From NCBI RefSeq assembly GCF_047303175.1, contig NZ_CP138945.1: a stretch of 64,000 nt of DNA. One strand, written 5' to 3'. The stretch's first letter is position 1; each line of letters starts with the position of its first letter. The notes under the pieces are model-generated. The model was not told where the DNA came from. It saw only the letters and a program-made list of their open reading frames with translations, and searched no databases. Below, one piece after another: positions 44,501 to 53,810 of this stretch. Source of the DNA: Prochlorococcus_E sp000760215. GTDB taxonomy: Bacteria > Cyanobacteriota > Cyanobacteriia > PCC-6307 > Cyanobiaceae. A program made the translations under genes and the position numbers.

Positions 44501-45139
44501 TCAATTATTTTCGCCAGTTATTTCATGTATTCTATCAATTATTAAATCCATCTCAGTCCCTTGATCTCCATCGTCTTTTTGACTTATATTCTCTTGCTTA
44601 TGCATCACAATTCTATTTAATTTTGATGCATTTGTTTTTGCTAAAATGGAATTAATATTCTCAATATTTCTTAATGGCTCTACTTTTATTTTTTCTGCTA
44701 TGGCATGAAGATTAACTTTTCTATTGTTATCTGAGTATCGATGTTCCCAGAGATAAACTGCTTGCCATGTACCAAGATCCAGCCTTGAATTAATGATGCT
44801 AAGTGTCAAGCTTGTCGAAGTAAGGATTGTTCTAATATGAGCAGGCATATCATCTATGCCTTCTTCTTTGTGAAGATATCTTTTCATCTCTCCTTCTCCT
44901 GAAATAGATTTAAAACCTATCTCTGGAACAATTGCTTTAAAATAAGAAGATAGATCTTGTAGAACTCTTGGGTCTGCGTTCTCATTTATTATTAGACTGC
45001 AGCTTGTATGTTTGGAAGTTATTACTAATAAGCCTGTTTGAATTTCATTTTCTTTTATCCAGTGATTAATTCGATCTGTGATATTGATAAAGCCTTCGCC
45101 TTCGGTTCGAATGGTAAGTTCAGTAAGAAATTGCTCCAC
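44501..45139 (-). CDS. YjbQ/UPF0047 family protein with C-terminal extension
   Basis: The first 140 residues are a YjbQ domain: TSKHTSCSLIINENADPRVL (about 41-60) with the conserved His and Glu, DDMPAHIRTILTSTSLTLS (about 96-114) and RLDLGTWQAVYLWEHR (about 118-133). Family members show weak thiamine-phosphate synthase activity in tests, but the true role is unclear. The remaining 72 residues are polar, with no domain I recognise; most family members end near 140. The 212-residue length is therefore unusual. Confidence 0.85.
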   Translation of the reverse strand: MEQFLTELTIRTEGEGFINITDRINHWIKENEIQTGLLVITSKHTSCSLIINENADPRVLQDLSSYFKAIVPEIGFKSISGEGEMKRYLHKEEGIDDMPAHIRTILTSTSLTLSIINSRLDLGTWQAVYLWEHRYSDNNRKVNLHAIAEKIKVEPLRNIENINSILAKTNASKLNRIVMHKQENISQKDDGDQGTEMDLIIDRIHEITGENN

Positions 45140-45510
45140 TTATTCTATTGAAATACCTTTGTTCATAATCTATATTAGCTAAGGCATTCAATTTAAGGGA
45201 AAAACTCTTTGATTACTGTTAGAAAAGATCAATGTCCTTCTATAGTAAGTAAAAAAAAAGAATATTTTGATAATTCGATTGTTGTAAGTCTAATTTGTTT
45301 TATAAAGATCTGTTCTGATAGATAGTTCCCCTTGAACCTTATAAAAAGGAAGTGATTATTTAATGGCAGGCAATTTAAAAGGTTGACAACTGTTTAGTTA
45401 CTATGTATTGCATCGTGAAAAAACAATGCTTTTTAGAACTTATGAATACTAACAGTTGAACTTTTTTCTTCGATATCACATTAGGCTTAGCTAAATAATT
45501 ACATAAATCA
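45140..45510. other. 371-base intergenic region upstream of the M32 carboxypeptidase
   Basis: It separates the yjbQ start (minus) from the M32 gene (plus), so it should hold two promoters. A TTGACA at 45383-45388 followed 17 bases later by TATTGC (45406-45411) is a possible -35/-10 pair toward the plus strand. No RNA gene or long hairpin is seen. Confidence 0.45.
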
Positions 45511-47052
45511 TTGGCTAATTCAGCTTGGCTCCAATTGGGTAAATATCTTCGCGAGACACAATTGCTTGGATCTATTCATAGCTGTCTTTATTGGGATCAA
45601 AATGCTTCTATGCCCAAGCGAGGAGCTTCATGGCGAGGAGAACAATTAGGTTTGATTGCTAAGTTTTTACATGCTCGACAAAGTAGTAATGAGTTTGAAG
45701 ACTTAATAGAGGGCGCGAAAGATGAACTAAGAGAATCAACTCATTTGGAGGGAAAGGATTCTTTCGAGAAAAAAAGAAATTTAGATTTATTGGATTTGGA
45801 GTTAACACGACAAAAGAAGCTTGATTCCGAATTGGTTGTTCATTTAGCTGCTGCTCAAACAGAGGGGTACTCACTTTGGCAAGAAGCAAGATCTAGCAAT
45901 GATTACGCAAGGTTTGCTCCTGCATTGAAGAAGTTAATACATCTCAGAAAAGAACAATCTAGCCAATTGGATGAGCCTCGTAGTTGTTGGGAAACACTTG
46001 CTCAACCTTATGAGCCTGATTTAACAATCAACCGATTAAATGAATTATTTGAACCACTTAGGCATCGCTTGCCTGATTTAATAGCTGAAGTTAAAAACTC
46101 TTCTCAGCCAAATTCTTTGAATTGGGACTTAGAAGAAAAATCCCAACATAAGCTCTGTGAACGCTTGCTGGATGAATGGGGAAGAGATGAAAATATAACT
46201 CGTGTAGCTCGTTCTCCTCATCCATTCTCTATAACTCTTGGGCCAAAAGACTTTAGACTCACAACTCGGGTAGTAACGGGTCAGCCATTTTCCTGTTTTT
46301 TAGCTACTGCACATGAATGGGGACATTCCCTGTATGAACAAGGCTTGCCTTCTCATTCTCATCAGTGGTTCTCATGGCCTTTAGGCCAAGCCACCTCTAT
46401 GGCTGTTCATGAAAGTCAGTCGCTCTTTTGGGAAAATAGAGTTGCAAGAAGTAGAGAATTTTCAGAACGTTTTTGGAAGTATTTTCATGCTGAGGGAGCC
46501 CCTTTAAATAGTGGATTTGATCTTTGGAGGGCAATGAATCCACTTGCTCCAGGCCTAAATCGTGTTGAGGCCGATGAGCTTAGTTATGGCATACATATAT
46601 TGATTAGGACTGATCTTGAGATTGCTTTGCTTGAAGAAGGACTAGATGTTTGGGATTTACCTAATGAATGGAATAAGAGATATAAAGATCTGCTTGGAAT
46701 AACTCCTTTAAATGATTCAGAGGGATGTTTGCAAGATGTTCATTGGAGTGAAGGCTCTTTTGGCTATTTCCCTTCTTATTTGCTTGGTCACTTAATAAGC
46801 GCTCAACTTTCTGAAGCAATGTCTGTTTCTCTTAATGATGAAGGAATAGAAGGCAAAGATCCTCTTGGTGAATGTATTCGAGAAGGTAATGAAATTAAGC
46901 TTTTAGAATGGTTAAGAAGAGAAGTTCATCACTATGGCAGACAGGTTAACGCTGAAGGACTTGTTGAGAAAGTAACAGGAAAGCCTCTTTCAAGTGAAGC
47001 ATTTTTGAATTATTTAGAGAAAAAATTAGAGATGCTTACTTGTACCTCTTAA
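45511..47052 (+). CDS. Thermostable-carboxypeptidase-type metallopeptidase (family M32)
   Basis: A zinc metallocarboxypeptidase that removes C-terminal residues. The 513 residues have the HExxH motif in ATAHEWGHSLYEQGL (about 264-278) and the downstream Glu region HESQSLFWEN (about 303-312), with the family's SWRGEQL near residue 41. The all-helical architecture and length match Taq carboxypeptidase. The start is TTG 45511; no ATG is available before the conserved N-terminal block. Confidence 0.93.
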   Translation: MANSAWLQLGKYLRETQLLGSIHSCLYWDQNASMPKRGASWRGEQLGLIAKFLHARQSSNEFEDLIEGAKDELRESTHLEGKDSFEKKRNLDLLDLELTRQKKLDSELVVHLAAAQTEGYSLWQEARSSNDYARFAPALKKLIHLRKEQSSQLDEPRSCWETLAQPYEPDLTINRLNELFEPLRHRLPDLIAEVKNSSQPNSLNWDLEEKSQHKLCERLLDEWGRDENITRVARSPHPFSITLGPKDFRLTTRVVTGQPFSCFLATAHEWGHSLYEQGLPSHSHQWFSWPLGQATSMAVHESQSLFWENRVARSREFSERFWKYFHAEGAPLNSGFDLWRAMNPLAPGLNRVEADELSYGIHILIRTDLEIALLEEGLDVWDLPNEWNKRYKDLLGITPLNDSEGCLQDVHWSEGSFGYFPSYLLGHLISAQLSEAMSVSLNDEGIEGKDPLGECIREGNEIKLLEWLRREVHHYGRQVNAEGLVEKVTGKPLSSEAFLNYLEKKLEMLTCTS

Positions 47053-47079
47053 GATGCCACTTGTAAATAATCTTCCTTT

Positions 47080-47667
47080 ATGGCCAATCTTGATCAACCA
47101 CCTAGTCGCAGCATGAGCAATTTGCTGCATGTTTTGCCTGCTTTTGCCGATGAAGTAACCCTTAGAGTTAATACTATTGTTGAATTGAATTCTAATACTA
47201 TTAATAAATATGAGTTGATTACCGAAACAGGACATTTAAAGCTTGACCGAGTCGGCTTTTCCTCTTTGGCTTATCCATTTGCTTATGGATGTATACCTCG
47301 TACTTGGGATGAAGATGGGGATCCTTTAGATATTGAAATTGTTGGCGTGACTGAACCATTGGTTCCTGGTTCTATTGTTGAAGCAAGAATAATTGGTGTT
47401 ATGACCTTTGATGATGGTGGAGAGGTTGATGACAAGGTTATTGCTGTGATTGCTGACGATAAACGTATGGACCATATAACTAATTACAAGATGCTGGGTG
47501 AGCATTGGATTAAAGAAACTACTTATTATTGGGAGCATTATAAAGATCTTAAAAAACCAGGTACTTGCAGGGTCAATGGTTTTTTTGGAATTGAAAAAGC
47601 TATCGAAATTATTAAAACTTGTGAGAGGCGATATCTTGCAGAAATTGACCCGAAGTTAATAAATTAG
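47080..47667 (+). CDS. ppa: Inorganic pyrophosphatase, family I (complete active site)
   Basis: It hydrolyses pyrophosphate to phosphate, driving biosynthesis. The 195-residue protein shows the whole family I active site: Lys43 and Glu45 in NKYEL, Arg57, Tyr65 and Tyr69, the signature Asp79-Gly-Asp81-Pro-Leu-Asp84, then Asp112, Asp117 and Lys119, and Tyr154-Lys155. It has about 15 extra N-terminal residues. It is divergent in sequence from the second copy at 62826-63356, whose signature is altered. Its stop overlaps the hemC stop by 4 bases, tail to tail. Confidence 0.94.
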   Translation: MANLDQPPSRSMSNLLHVLPAFADEVTLRVNTIVELNSNTINKYELITETGHLKLDRVGFSSLAYPFAYGCIPRTWDEDGDPLDIEIVGVTEPLVPGSIVEARIIGVMTFDDGGEVDDKVIAVIADDKRMDHITNYKMLGEHWIKETTYYWEHYKDLKKPGTCRVNGFFGIEKAIEIIKTCERRYLAEIDPKLIN

Positions 47668-48611
47668 CCTCTTGCTTCTTTGAAGATAATTTCTAATATC
47701 TCCATAGCTCCTTGCGATTTAAGAGTATTAGCTAACTCTACTCCTATCTTTTCTGGTTGGGATGCAATCCCTTTGGCACTATCTCTTATCAGTTGTTTCC
47801 CATCAAGGCTTGCAACCATTCCTGTAAGGATTAACTGGTTGCCCTCTAGCTTGCTATTGACTCCAATCGGAACTTGACACCCGCCTTCAAGTTCTTTTAG
47901 AAATGCTCTTTCCGCAATGCATCTTTGAGCAGTTTCTTTGTGCTCAAGGATTTTGATAGTTTCAAGAACCTCTTGATTATCTTTTAGACATTCAATGCCT
48001 AAAGCCCCTTGACCTACAGCATGTAGCGAGATTTCGCTGGGGATTAATTGGTGTATTCGGTCCCCAAATCCTAGTCTTGTCAAGCCAGCTGCGGCAAGGA
48101 TCAAGCAGTCGTAAGAACCTGAATCGAGCTTTTCGAGTCTGGTAATAACATTGCCACGAACATCTTTAAAAATAAGATCAGGGTAGTGATGCCTAAGTTG
48201 TGCTAAACGTCTTAATGAGCTTGTTCCTATTATTGAACCTGGAGGGAGCTCGCTCAGTTGGTATTTCTGGAATTTTTTGTTTACGACCAATGCATCCGCA
48301 GGGTCTTCTCTTTTTGTAATACAACCAAGCATTAATCCTTCTGGAAGTTCAGTTGGTAAATCTTTTAAGGAATGAACAGCAATATCGGCTCGTCCAACAA
48401 GCATTTGAGCTTCAAGCTCTTTAGTGAAAAGTCCTTTGTCTCCAATTTTTGCTAGAGCCACGTCTAGAATCTTGTCACCTTGGGTGGCCATAGCCTCTAT
48501 TGAGATATCAATGCTGGGGCAGGCTTTTTGAAGCTCTTCTTTTACCCAGTTTGTTTGGACCATGGCTAGTTGGCTGCGTCGTGAGGCAATACGCAATTGT
48601 TCTAGAGCCAT
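47664..48611 (-). CDS. hemC: Hydroxymethylbilane synthase (porphobilinogen deaminase)
   Basis: It joins four porphobilinogen units into hydroxymethylbilane for heme, chlorophyll and B12. The 315 residues have LRIASRRSQLAMVQT (about 5-19), the central SSLRRLAQLRHHYPDL (about 131-146), RGNVITRLEKLD, and the cofactor-attachment Cys in ELEGGCQVPIG (about 245-255), which carries the dipyrromethane. It begins at ATG 48611, downstream of rpoD on the same strand with a 177-base gap. Confidence 0.97.
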   Translation of the reverse strand: MALEQLRIASRRSQLAMVQTNWVKEELQKACPSIDISIEAMATQGDKILDVALAKIGDKGLFTKELEAQMLVGRADIAVHSLKDLPTELPEGLMLGCITKREDPADALVVNKKFQKYQLSELPPGSIIGTSSLRRLAQLRHHYPDLIFKDVRGNVITRLEKLDSGSYDCLILAAAGLTRLGFGDRIHQLIPSEISLHAVGQGALGIECLKDNQEVLETIKILEHKETAQRCIAERAFLKELEGGCQVPIGVNSKLEGNQLILTGMVASLDGKQLIRDSAKGIASQPEKIGVELANTLKSQGAMEILEIIFKEARG

Positions 48612-48788
48612 TAGTAATTTTTATTATTTTATTACCTTACTCATGAGAGCAGCCTTCTGTAAGCCTATTGGACATACGTTATTAGTCTGATGTTTGCTTT
48701 CTCAGCTTTTATTCACTTTCAGTTATCGATTTAAGTATTCTTTTGATTTTTAATTATTTATTTCAGGGCGTATATGACCACAAGGCTT

Positions 48789-50060
48789 TTACTTGATGTA
48801 TTCCTTGAGGACGCCATTCCGATTTGGGTGACGTAGCTTTCGTAGTGCTTTTGCTTCAATCTGTCGGATTCTTTCTCGAGTTACATCAAAGATTTGTCCA
48901 ATCTCTTCGAGAGTTTTCATGCGCCCGTCATCAAGTCCATAACGTAATCTCAATACATCTCTTTCTCTAGGGCTAAGAGTTGCAAGAACCCCCTCTAGAT
49001 CTTCTCTGAGGAGGGTTTTTGCTACGTCTAATTCAGGATTTTCTGAATCGGACTCAATAAAGTCGCCCAGGCGTGAATCTTCTTCCTTCCCAATAGGAGT
49101 CTCAAGTGATATGGGTAGTTGTGCGCTTTTGGCTATGAATCGAAGCTTTTCTATTGTCATTTCCATGCTTTCTGCAATTTCTTCTTCACTTGGTTTCCTT
49201 CCAAACTCTTGGCTAAGAACTTTTGTGGTTTTTTTGATTCTTGAAATCGTTTCATATAGGTGTACAGGAAGTCTTATTGTGCGACTTTGATCTGCAATGG
49301 CTCTCGTGATTGCCTGACGAATCCACCAAGTTGCATAAGTGGAAAATTTATAGCCTTTTTCATGATCAAATTTCTCAGCAGCACGAATTAATCCCAAGCT
49401 TCCTTCTTGAATTAGATCTTGGAAAGAAAGGCCTCTATTCATATATTTTTTTGCTATAGACACTACTAATCTGAGGTTTGATTGCACCATCTTTTCTTTT
49501 GCGCGTCTGGCAAGCATTAACCTTCGACGGAATCTGGCCATTGGCATGTTTACTAAGGCTGCCCATTCCTTTTTAGTTGGATAATGGCCATGCTCACTTT
49601 CAAATTGAATAGCAAGTTCTTCTAAATGCAAAAGATCCGCAATTTTTCGAGCAAGTTCAATTTCTTCGTCAGGCCTAAGTAGTCTTATCCGGCCAATCTC
49701 TTGTAAATAAACTCTTATGGAGTCTTCTGTATAGACGCCTTTCGGCCCAAGCTTGATGCTGGCCAAGGCTTTGTCTTTATCACTGAGTTCGCTAAGAAGT
49801 GAGTCGTTTTGTAATTCTAATTCAGAGTCAGGGACGCTTGGGTTGTTATTTGCATCATTTGCATTTAGCAGATCATCTGCAGCAAGCTCTAGATCTTTAT
49901 CGATTTTATTTGTAATAACTGTTTTTTTCTTTGGCTTTGTTTTCCTTTGAGTTTTCTGGTTTTCATTAGAAGTGTTTTTAAGAACGCTTTTAGCTTTCTT
50001 GGTTTTAGTTGCTTTAGTCTCTTCCTTGGCAACAGTTTCTGGAGAGGTGACAGGGGACAT
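48789..50060 (-). CDS. rpoD: Principal RNA polymerase sigma factor (sigma-70, type I)
   Basis: The housekeeping sigma factor. The 423 residues start with a Lys/Thr-rich disordered segment (about 1-85), then region 1.2 (DSIRVYLQEIGRIRLL), region 2 (NLRLVVSIAKKYMNRGLSFQ then DLIQEGSLGLIRAAEKFDHE, and the -10 contact region YATWWIRQAITRAIADQ), region 3 and region 4 with the -35 helix-turn-helix (TLEEIGQIFDVTRERIRQIE). The region order and identity mark it as the group 1 factor. The short region 1.1 fits cyanobacterial SigA. Confidence 0.97.
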   Translation of the reverse strand: MSPVTSPETVAKEETKATKTKKAKSVLKNTSNENQKTQRKTKPKKKTVITNKIDKDLELAADDLLNANDANNNPSVPDSELELQNDSLLSELSDKDKALASIKLGPKGVYTEDSIRVYLQEIGRIRLLRPDEEIELARKIADLLHLEELAIQFESEHGHYPTKKEWAALVNMPMARFRRRLMLARRAKEKMVQSNLRLVVSIAKKYMNRGLSFQDLIQEGSLGLIRAAEKFDHEKGYKFSTYATWWIRQAITRAIADQSRTIRLPVHLYETISRIKKTTKVLSQEFGRKPSEEEIAESMEMTIEKLRFIAKSAQLPISLETPIGKEEDSRLGDFIESDSENPELDVAKTLLREDLEGVLATLSPRERDVLRLRYGLDDGRMKTLEEIGQIFDVTRERIRQIEAKALRKLRHPNRNGVLKEYIK

Positions 50061-50436
50061 TTTTAAAGAAGCAAAAAGGACAAAAATCTCTAAATATATT
50101 TATTTTTCTTACTTGTTTGATCTCGGTAACAATTTACTTAAGATTGAAAATGTCTAAATTTAAAACAAAAGTCAAATAACCTCTGATTGGTAAATGTACT
50201 TATTGAAAATAAAGACAATGAACCTTTATGAAATTGTGAAATGAAAAAGGGTTTTGCGATTAGTACAGAATTGTTAGGGGCTTTCGTAGGCAGGCTTGGG
50301 ATCCCTGGGGGCTTCCCCCAGGTTGCCGAGCTTCTTACCTTCCCTCTGAACAGGAATTCTGTATTGTTCAGATAACAGCATTATGCTGTAACTCTTTAAG
50401 TTTATGAAAATTTTCTGAAGTAGGCAACTGTTTTCT
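50061..50436. other. 376-base intergenic region between divergent rpoD and priA
   Basis: It contains the rpoD and priA promoters and the structured RNA candidate at 50261-50366, annotated separately. After that element comes a short perfect hairpin (ACAGCA/TGCTGT, 50375-50389), which could be the end of the RNA although it lacks a good T tract. The middle of this region is GC-rich, unlike any other intergenic stretch here. Confidence 0.7.
50261..50366 (+). ncRNA. Candidate structured non-coding RNA between rpoD and priA
   Basis: About 106 bases fold into one rod. A 12-bp closing stem pairs 50261-50272 with 50355-50366, a 5-bp stem pairs 50276-50280 with 50341-50345, an 8-bp stem pairs 50292-50299 with 50326-50333, and a perfect 8-bp GC-rich hairpin pairs 50304-50311 with 50315-50322 around a CTT loop. 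Five of the pairs are G-U on the plus strand and would be C-A mismatches on the other, so the plus strand is favoured. The region is far more GC-rich than its surroundings. I could not match it to SRP RNA (no GGAA tip), tmRNA or RNase P; it is shorter than 6S RNA. A leader of priA is the alternative. Confidence 0.65.
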
Positions 50437-52695
50437 ATGCGAATTAAGGAAATAGATGTATGGCTTGATGTTGGCAGAGAAGGCCGTTGCTTTAGTTATC
50501 TTGATTCTGATGACTTAGGTGTAGGTGTTGGAGACATTGTTCTAGTGAGTCTAAAAGGAAGAGCAATGCATGGACTTGCGGTAAAGGTTAAAGACCTTTT
50601 GCCATCTTCAAGAGTCAAGAATGAAGAGCAAGAAGGGAAATTTGTAATGAGCAATATTCAAGCCCTTGTTCAAAAAGCAGCAGTGGAATCTAGCTGGAGA
50701 GAGTGGATCGAATCCTCGGCTCAGAAGTGCCATGTTGCCCCTTTGAAGATGCTTAAGACGGCATTGCCACCTGGTTGGTTTGGCCAGGTGAAGGATAAGA
50801 ACTTTGAACCAAAAAGCTTGTTTTGGATTTCTTTAAATACTTTGAATGCTTCTCTTGGAGAACTTTCTTCTAGGCAAAAAGATTTAAAGGAATTTATATT
50901 AAATAATGGAGGAGGAGTCTGGCAGCAAAAACTTCTGTCAAATGGATTCTCTTTCTCTTTTGTAAAAGCATCTCTTCAGAGTGGGTTAATTATTCGACAG
51001 AAGCGCTTTGTTATTGATAAGAGCAAGTTGACAACAGTTAAAGAGGGTTTGCCCTCTAGTCACATATCATCATCACGCTGTCTGACTAATGAGCAAAAAA
51101 GTGCATTGCAACTTTTTGAAGAGCAATTGCCTGGTTCTGCTCTTCTGCTATGGGGAGTTACTGGCTCTGGTAAAACCGAGGTTTATTTACAAATAGCAGA
51201 AAGAGAGTTGTCAAGAGGTAGACATTGTTTAATTCTTACACCTGAAATCGGATTAATCCCTCAACTTGTAGATAGATGTGTTAGCCGTTTTGGATCACAT
51301 GTACTTGAATATCATAGTGGGTGCACTGAAAAACAAAGGGTTTCTGTATGGCAAAAGATTTTAGGAGCTGATAGTCCATTTGTTGTAGTTGGTACTAGGT
51401 CGTCCATTTTTCTCCCTTTATTCCCTTTGGGCTTAATTGTCCTTGATGAGGAACATGATAGTTCTTATAAGCAAGAGTCGCCAATGCCTTGTTATCACGC
51501 AAGAGAATTAGCGTTAGACCGTGCCAAAAAGACTGGAGCAAAAGTGGTCTTGGGAAGTGCTACTCCATCACTTGTTACATGGAAAAACCTAGTACCTCAA
51601 GGTACGATCTCCTTGGCCAGGTTAACTCGCCGGATAGCTGACAAACCGTTGCCATCAGTTGTAGTTGTAGATATGCGACAAGAGTTAGCGGATGGACATA
51701 GGCAATTGCTAAGCAGGCCTTTAATTGATCAACTCTCTTTATTGGAAAATTCAGAAGATCAAGCTGTTATATTAGTGCCAAGGAGAGGCTACAACAGCTT
51801 TTTAAGTTGCCGTAGTTGTGGAGATGTAGTGCAGTGTCCGAATTGCGATGTGTCTCTAACAGTTCATCAAGACCCACGTGGAAATAAATGGTTGAGATGT
51901 CATTGGTGTGACCATCGTGCAAGTATTGGTGTTAAGTGCAAGGAGTGTGGCTCAAATGCTTTTAAACCATTTGGGGCTGGGACACAACGCGTGATGGAGC
52001 ATCTGGAGAGGGAGTTGAAAGGGTTAAGGCTGTTGCGATTTGATAGAGACACTACTCGTGGTCGAGATGGACACAGGCACCTATTAACTAAATTTGCTTC
52101 GGGCGAGGCCGATGTCCTTATTGGGACTCAAATGTTAGCGAAAGGCATGGATTTGCCAAGAGTTACTCTGGCAGTGGTGCTTGCTGCTGATGGGCTCTTG
52201 CACCGACCTGATTTGTTTGCAGAGGAACAAGCGTTGCAACTTTTCTTGCAATTAGCGGGTAGGGCAGGAAGAGGTGAAAAACCTGGCAAAGTTCTTGTTC
52301 AAACTTATTCACCAGATCACCCTGTTATCCGTCATCTTGTCGATGGAAGCTATGAGGATTTCCTGAAAAAAGAATCTGTATTGAGGAGTAATGCAAGCTT
52401 AGTTCCTTACAGTCGGGCCTGTTTGATCCGAGTGTCAGGAGAATCGCCGTCTTTAACTGCAACTTCCGCAACGGCGATCGCCGAATGTATACGCCCTAAA
52501 TGTAATGAAACTGGATGGATCCTTTTAGGACCTTCCCCTGCATTGGTTGAGAAGGTGGCAAGAAAAAGTCGATGGCAACTATTGCTTCATGGGCCAGAGG
52601 GAAGTCCTTTGCCTTTACCGCAAGGGGGTGAACTTTGGGAATGTCTCCCAAAAGGTGTCAATTTGTCGATTGACCCTGATCCTATTCAGCTTTAA
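50437..52695 (+). CDS. priA: Primosomal protein N' (PriA helicase)
   Basis: A 3'-to-5' helicase that restarts stalled replication forks. The 752 residues have an N-terminal DNA-binding domain, Walker A in LLWGVTGSGKTEVYLQ (about 242-257), the DEEH box in LIVLDEEHDSSYKQE (near 335), a zinc-binding insertion with Cys pairs (CRSCGDVVQCPNCD, then LRCHWCDHRASIGVKCKECG, about 464-506), and helicase motifs GTQMLAKGMD and LQLAGRAGRGE. The length is normal. The gene starts 71 bases after the structured RNA. Confidence 0.96.
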   Translation: MRIKEIDVWLDVGREGRCFSYLDSDDLGVGVGDIVLVSLKGRAMHGLAVKVKDLLPSSRVKNEEQEGKFVMSNIQALVQKAAVESSWREWIESSAQKCHVAPLKMLKTALPPGWFGQVKDKNFEPKSLFWISLNTLNASLGELSSRQKDLKEFILNNGGGVWQQKLLSNGFSFSFVKASLQSGLIIRQKRFVIDKSKLTTVKEGLPSSHISSSRCLTNEQKSALQLFEEQLPGSALLLWGVTGSGKTEVYLQIAERELSRGRHCLILTPEIGLIPQLVDRCVSRFGSHVLEYHSGCTEKQRVSVWQKILGADSPFVVVGTRSSIFLPLFPLGLIVLDEEHDSSYKQESPMPCYHARELALDRAKKTGAKVVLGSATPSLVTWKNLVPQGTISLARLTRRIADKPLPSVVVVDMRQELADGHRQLLSRPLIDQLSLLENSEDQAVILVPRRGYNSFLSCRSCGDVVQCPNCDVSLTVHQDPRGNKWLRCHWCDHRASIGVKCKECGSNAFKPFGAGTQRVMEHLERELKGLRLLRFDRDTTRGRDGHRHLLTKFASGEADVLIGTQMLAKGMDLPRVTLAVVLAADGLLHRPDLFAEEQALQLFLQLAGRAGRGEKPGKVLVQTYSPDHPVIRHLVDGSYEDFLKKESVLRSNASLVPYSRACLIRVSGESPSLTATSATAIAECIRPKCNETGWILLGPSPALVEKVARKSRWQLLLHGPEGSPLPLPQGGELWECLPKGVNLSIDPDPIQL

Positions 52696-52712
52696 TTTAA
52701 ATATTTTTGAGT

Positions 52713-53807
52713 TTATGGAGGCAATTCAGGAAAACCAAACCCTAGTTGAAGCCTTAGGTTTTGAATAATGATGCTTAATATCATTATCAATATGATAACA
52801 ATAGTGCCTATCCCAAGTTGACTCCAATGCCATTGCACTAGAGACAGCGTATTCATAGAGCCTTGCTGAAGAATCCACTTGATATAATTGTTCTCAAGAG
52901 TCACGGCTATAGGCTGACTTTTTGGTAGTGTTTTGCTAGATGCTGATTTAATAGAAATTGTAAGATTTAGGCCTGGTATCTCGGGGAGTTGCCTGAGATC
53001 AATGTCTAAATTCAGATGCTGCTCTATTCCTATTAGCCAATTCTTTTCAACTAAATTAAGGTTACTTTTTGGAACTTGAAAATCCGAAAGCTCTGCAGCA
53101 ATAGCAATTGTATCTTTGAATAGAGTGTTTGCATCTCTAGAACTGAGTACAGGAGAGCTGACTCTTTGCTTGCCATCCTCATAGGTCTCTATCTCTAATC
53201 TTGGCTGTAATTTTTTTAGTGATGATTGGAAATCTTCTTGCCATGGCAGTAATCTGTTGGAATTGCTTTCAATATCCCAATTCATTGTCATGTGATCTGC
53301 ACCTTTCATCTCTATTTTGGTGGTAAATTTGACGCAACCACTAAGAAATATAGATAAAAGGAGGAAGAAGACTAGACTTAAAATAGTAAACCCTGCTTTT
53401 AAATGCTTTGTTGGACCAGTAGGCGGATTAATGTTATCTGGTTTAGAATTTGTATTGCTAAAAGCTTTCACGCCTGTTAAGGGGGTATCAAGATTTAGTT
53501 TGGGAATAGTAACAGACCAATCGCTAGGTCTTTCTAGTGAAGGGGATTTTAGAATTGAAAGGAACTGTTTTGCCTGTTGACGAATGGAATGATTGCTATG
53601 TTTAGTTAGTATTTCAGAGATAGCAATAGCACGTTGATTATCACCCTTCCCAATCAAGGCTGTAATCATTAATATGGCAACTTGAGCATCATTATCTTTT
53701 TGAAATGAGTTGCCTTCTAAAAGTGACTCTAGTGTAGAGAGACATTCTTTATATGCCCCTTTAGCTAAAGCGAGTTCAGCTAGCTTGAGAGTCGCTTCCC
53801 GACTCAT
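52713..53807 (-). CDS. DUF3153-type cyanobacterial membrane protein
   Basis: A 364-residue protein. The first part (about 1-110) is helical and repeat-like (LKLAELALAKGAYKECLSTL; LIGKGDNQRAIAISEIL), resembling a TPR-like region. A membrane helix near 141-160 (LSLVFFLLLSIFLSGC) is followed by a domain I recognise as DUF3153, beginning VKFTTKIEMKGADHMTMNWD, and a second helix near the C-terminus (GIGTIVIILIMILSIIIQN). Function unknown. It starts 3 bases after argB and so is probably cotranscribed. Confidence 0.75.
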   Translation of the reverse strand: MSREATLKLAELALAKGAYKECLSTLESLLEGNSFQKDNDAQVAILMITALIGKGDNQRAIAISEILTKHSNHSIRQQAKQFLSILKSPSLERPSDWSVTIPKLNLDTPLTGVKAFSNTNSKPDNINPPTGPTKHLKAGFTILSLVFFLLLSIFLSGCVKFTTKIEMKGADHMTMNWDIESNSNRLLPWQEDFQSSLKKLQPRLEIETYEDGKQRVSSPVLSSRDANTLFKDTIAIAAELSDFQVPKSNLNLVEKNWLIGIEQHLNLDIDLRQLPEIPGLNLTISIKSASSKTLPKSQPIAVTLENNYIKWILQQGSMNTLSLVQWHWSQLGIGTIVIILIMILSIIIQNLRLQLGFGFPELPP

Positions 53808-53810
53808 TCT

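Noticed and set aside
50261..50366. Identity as SRP RNA, 6S RNA, tmRNA or RNase P RNA
   Set aside because: No GGAA tip for SRP, too short for 6S as known in cyanobacteria, no tRNA-like end or tag for tmRNA, no P4 landmarks for RNase P.
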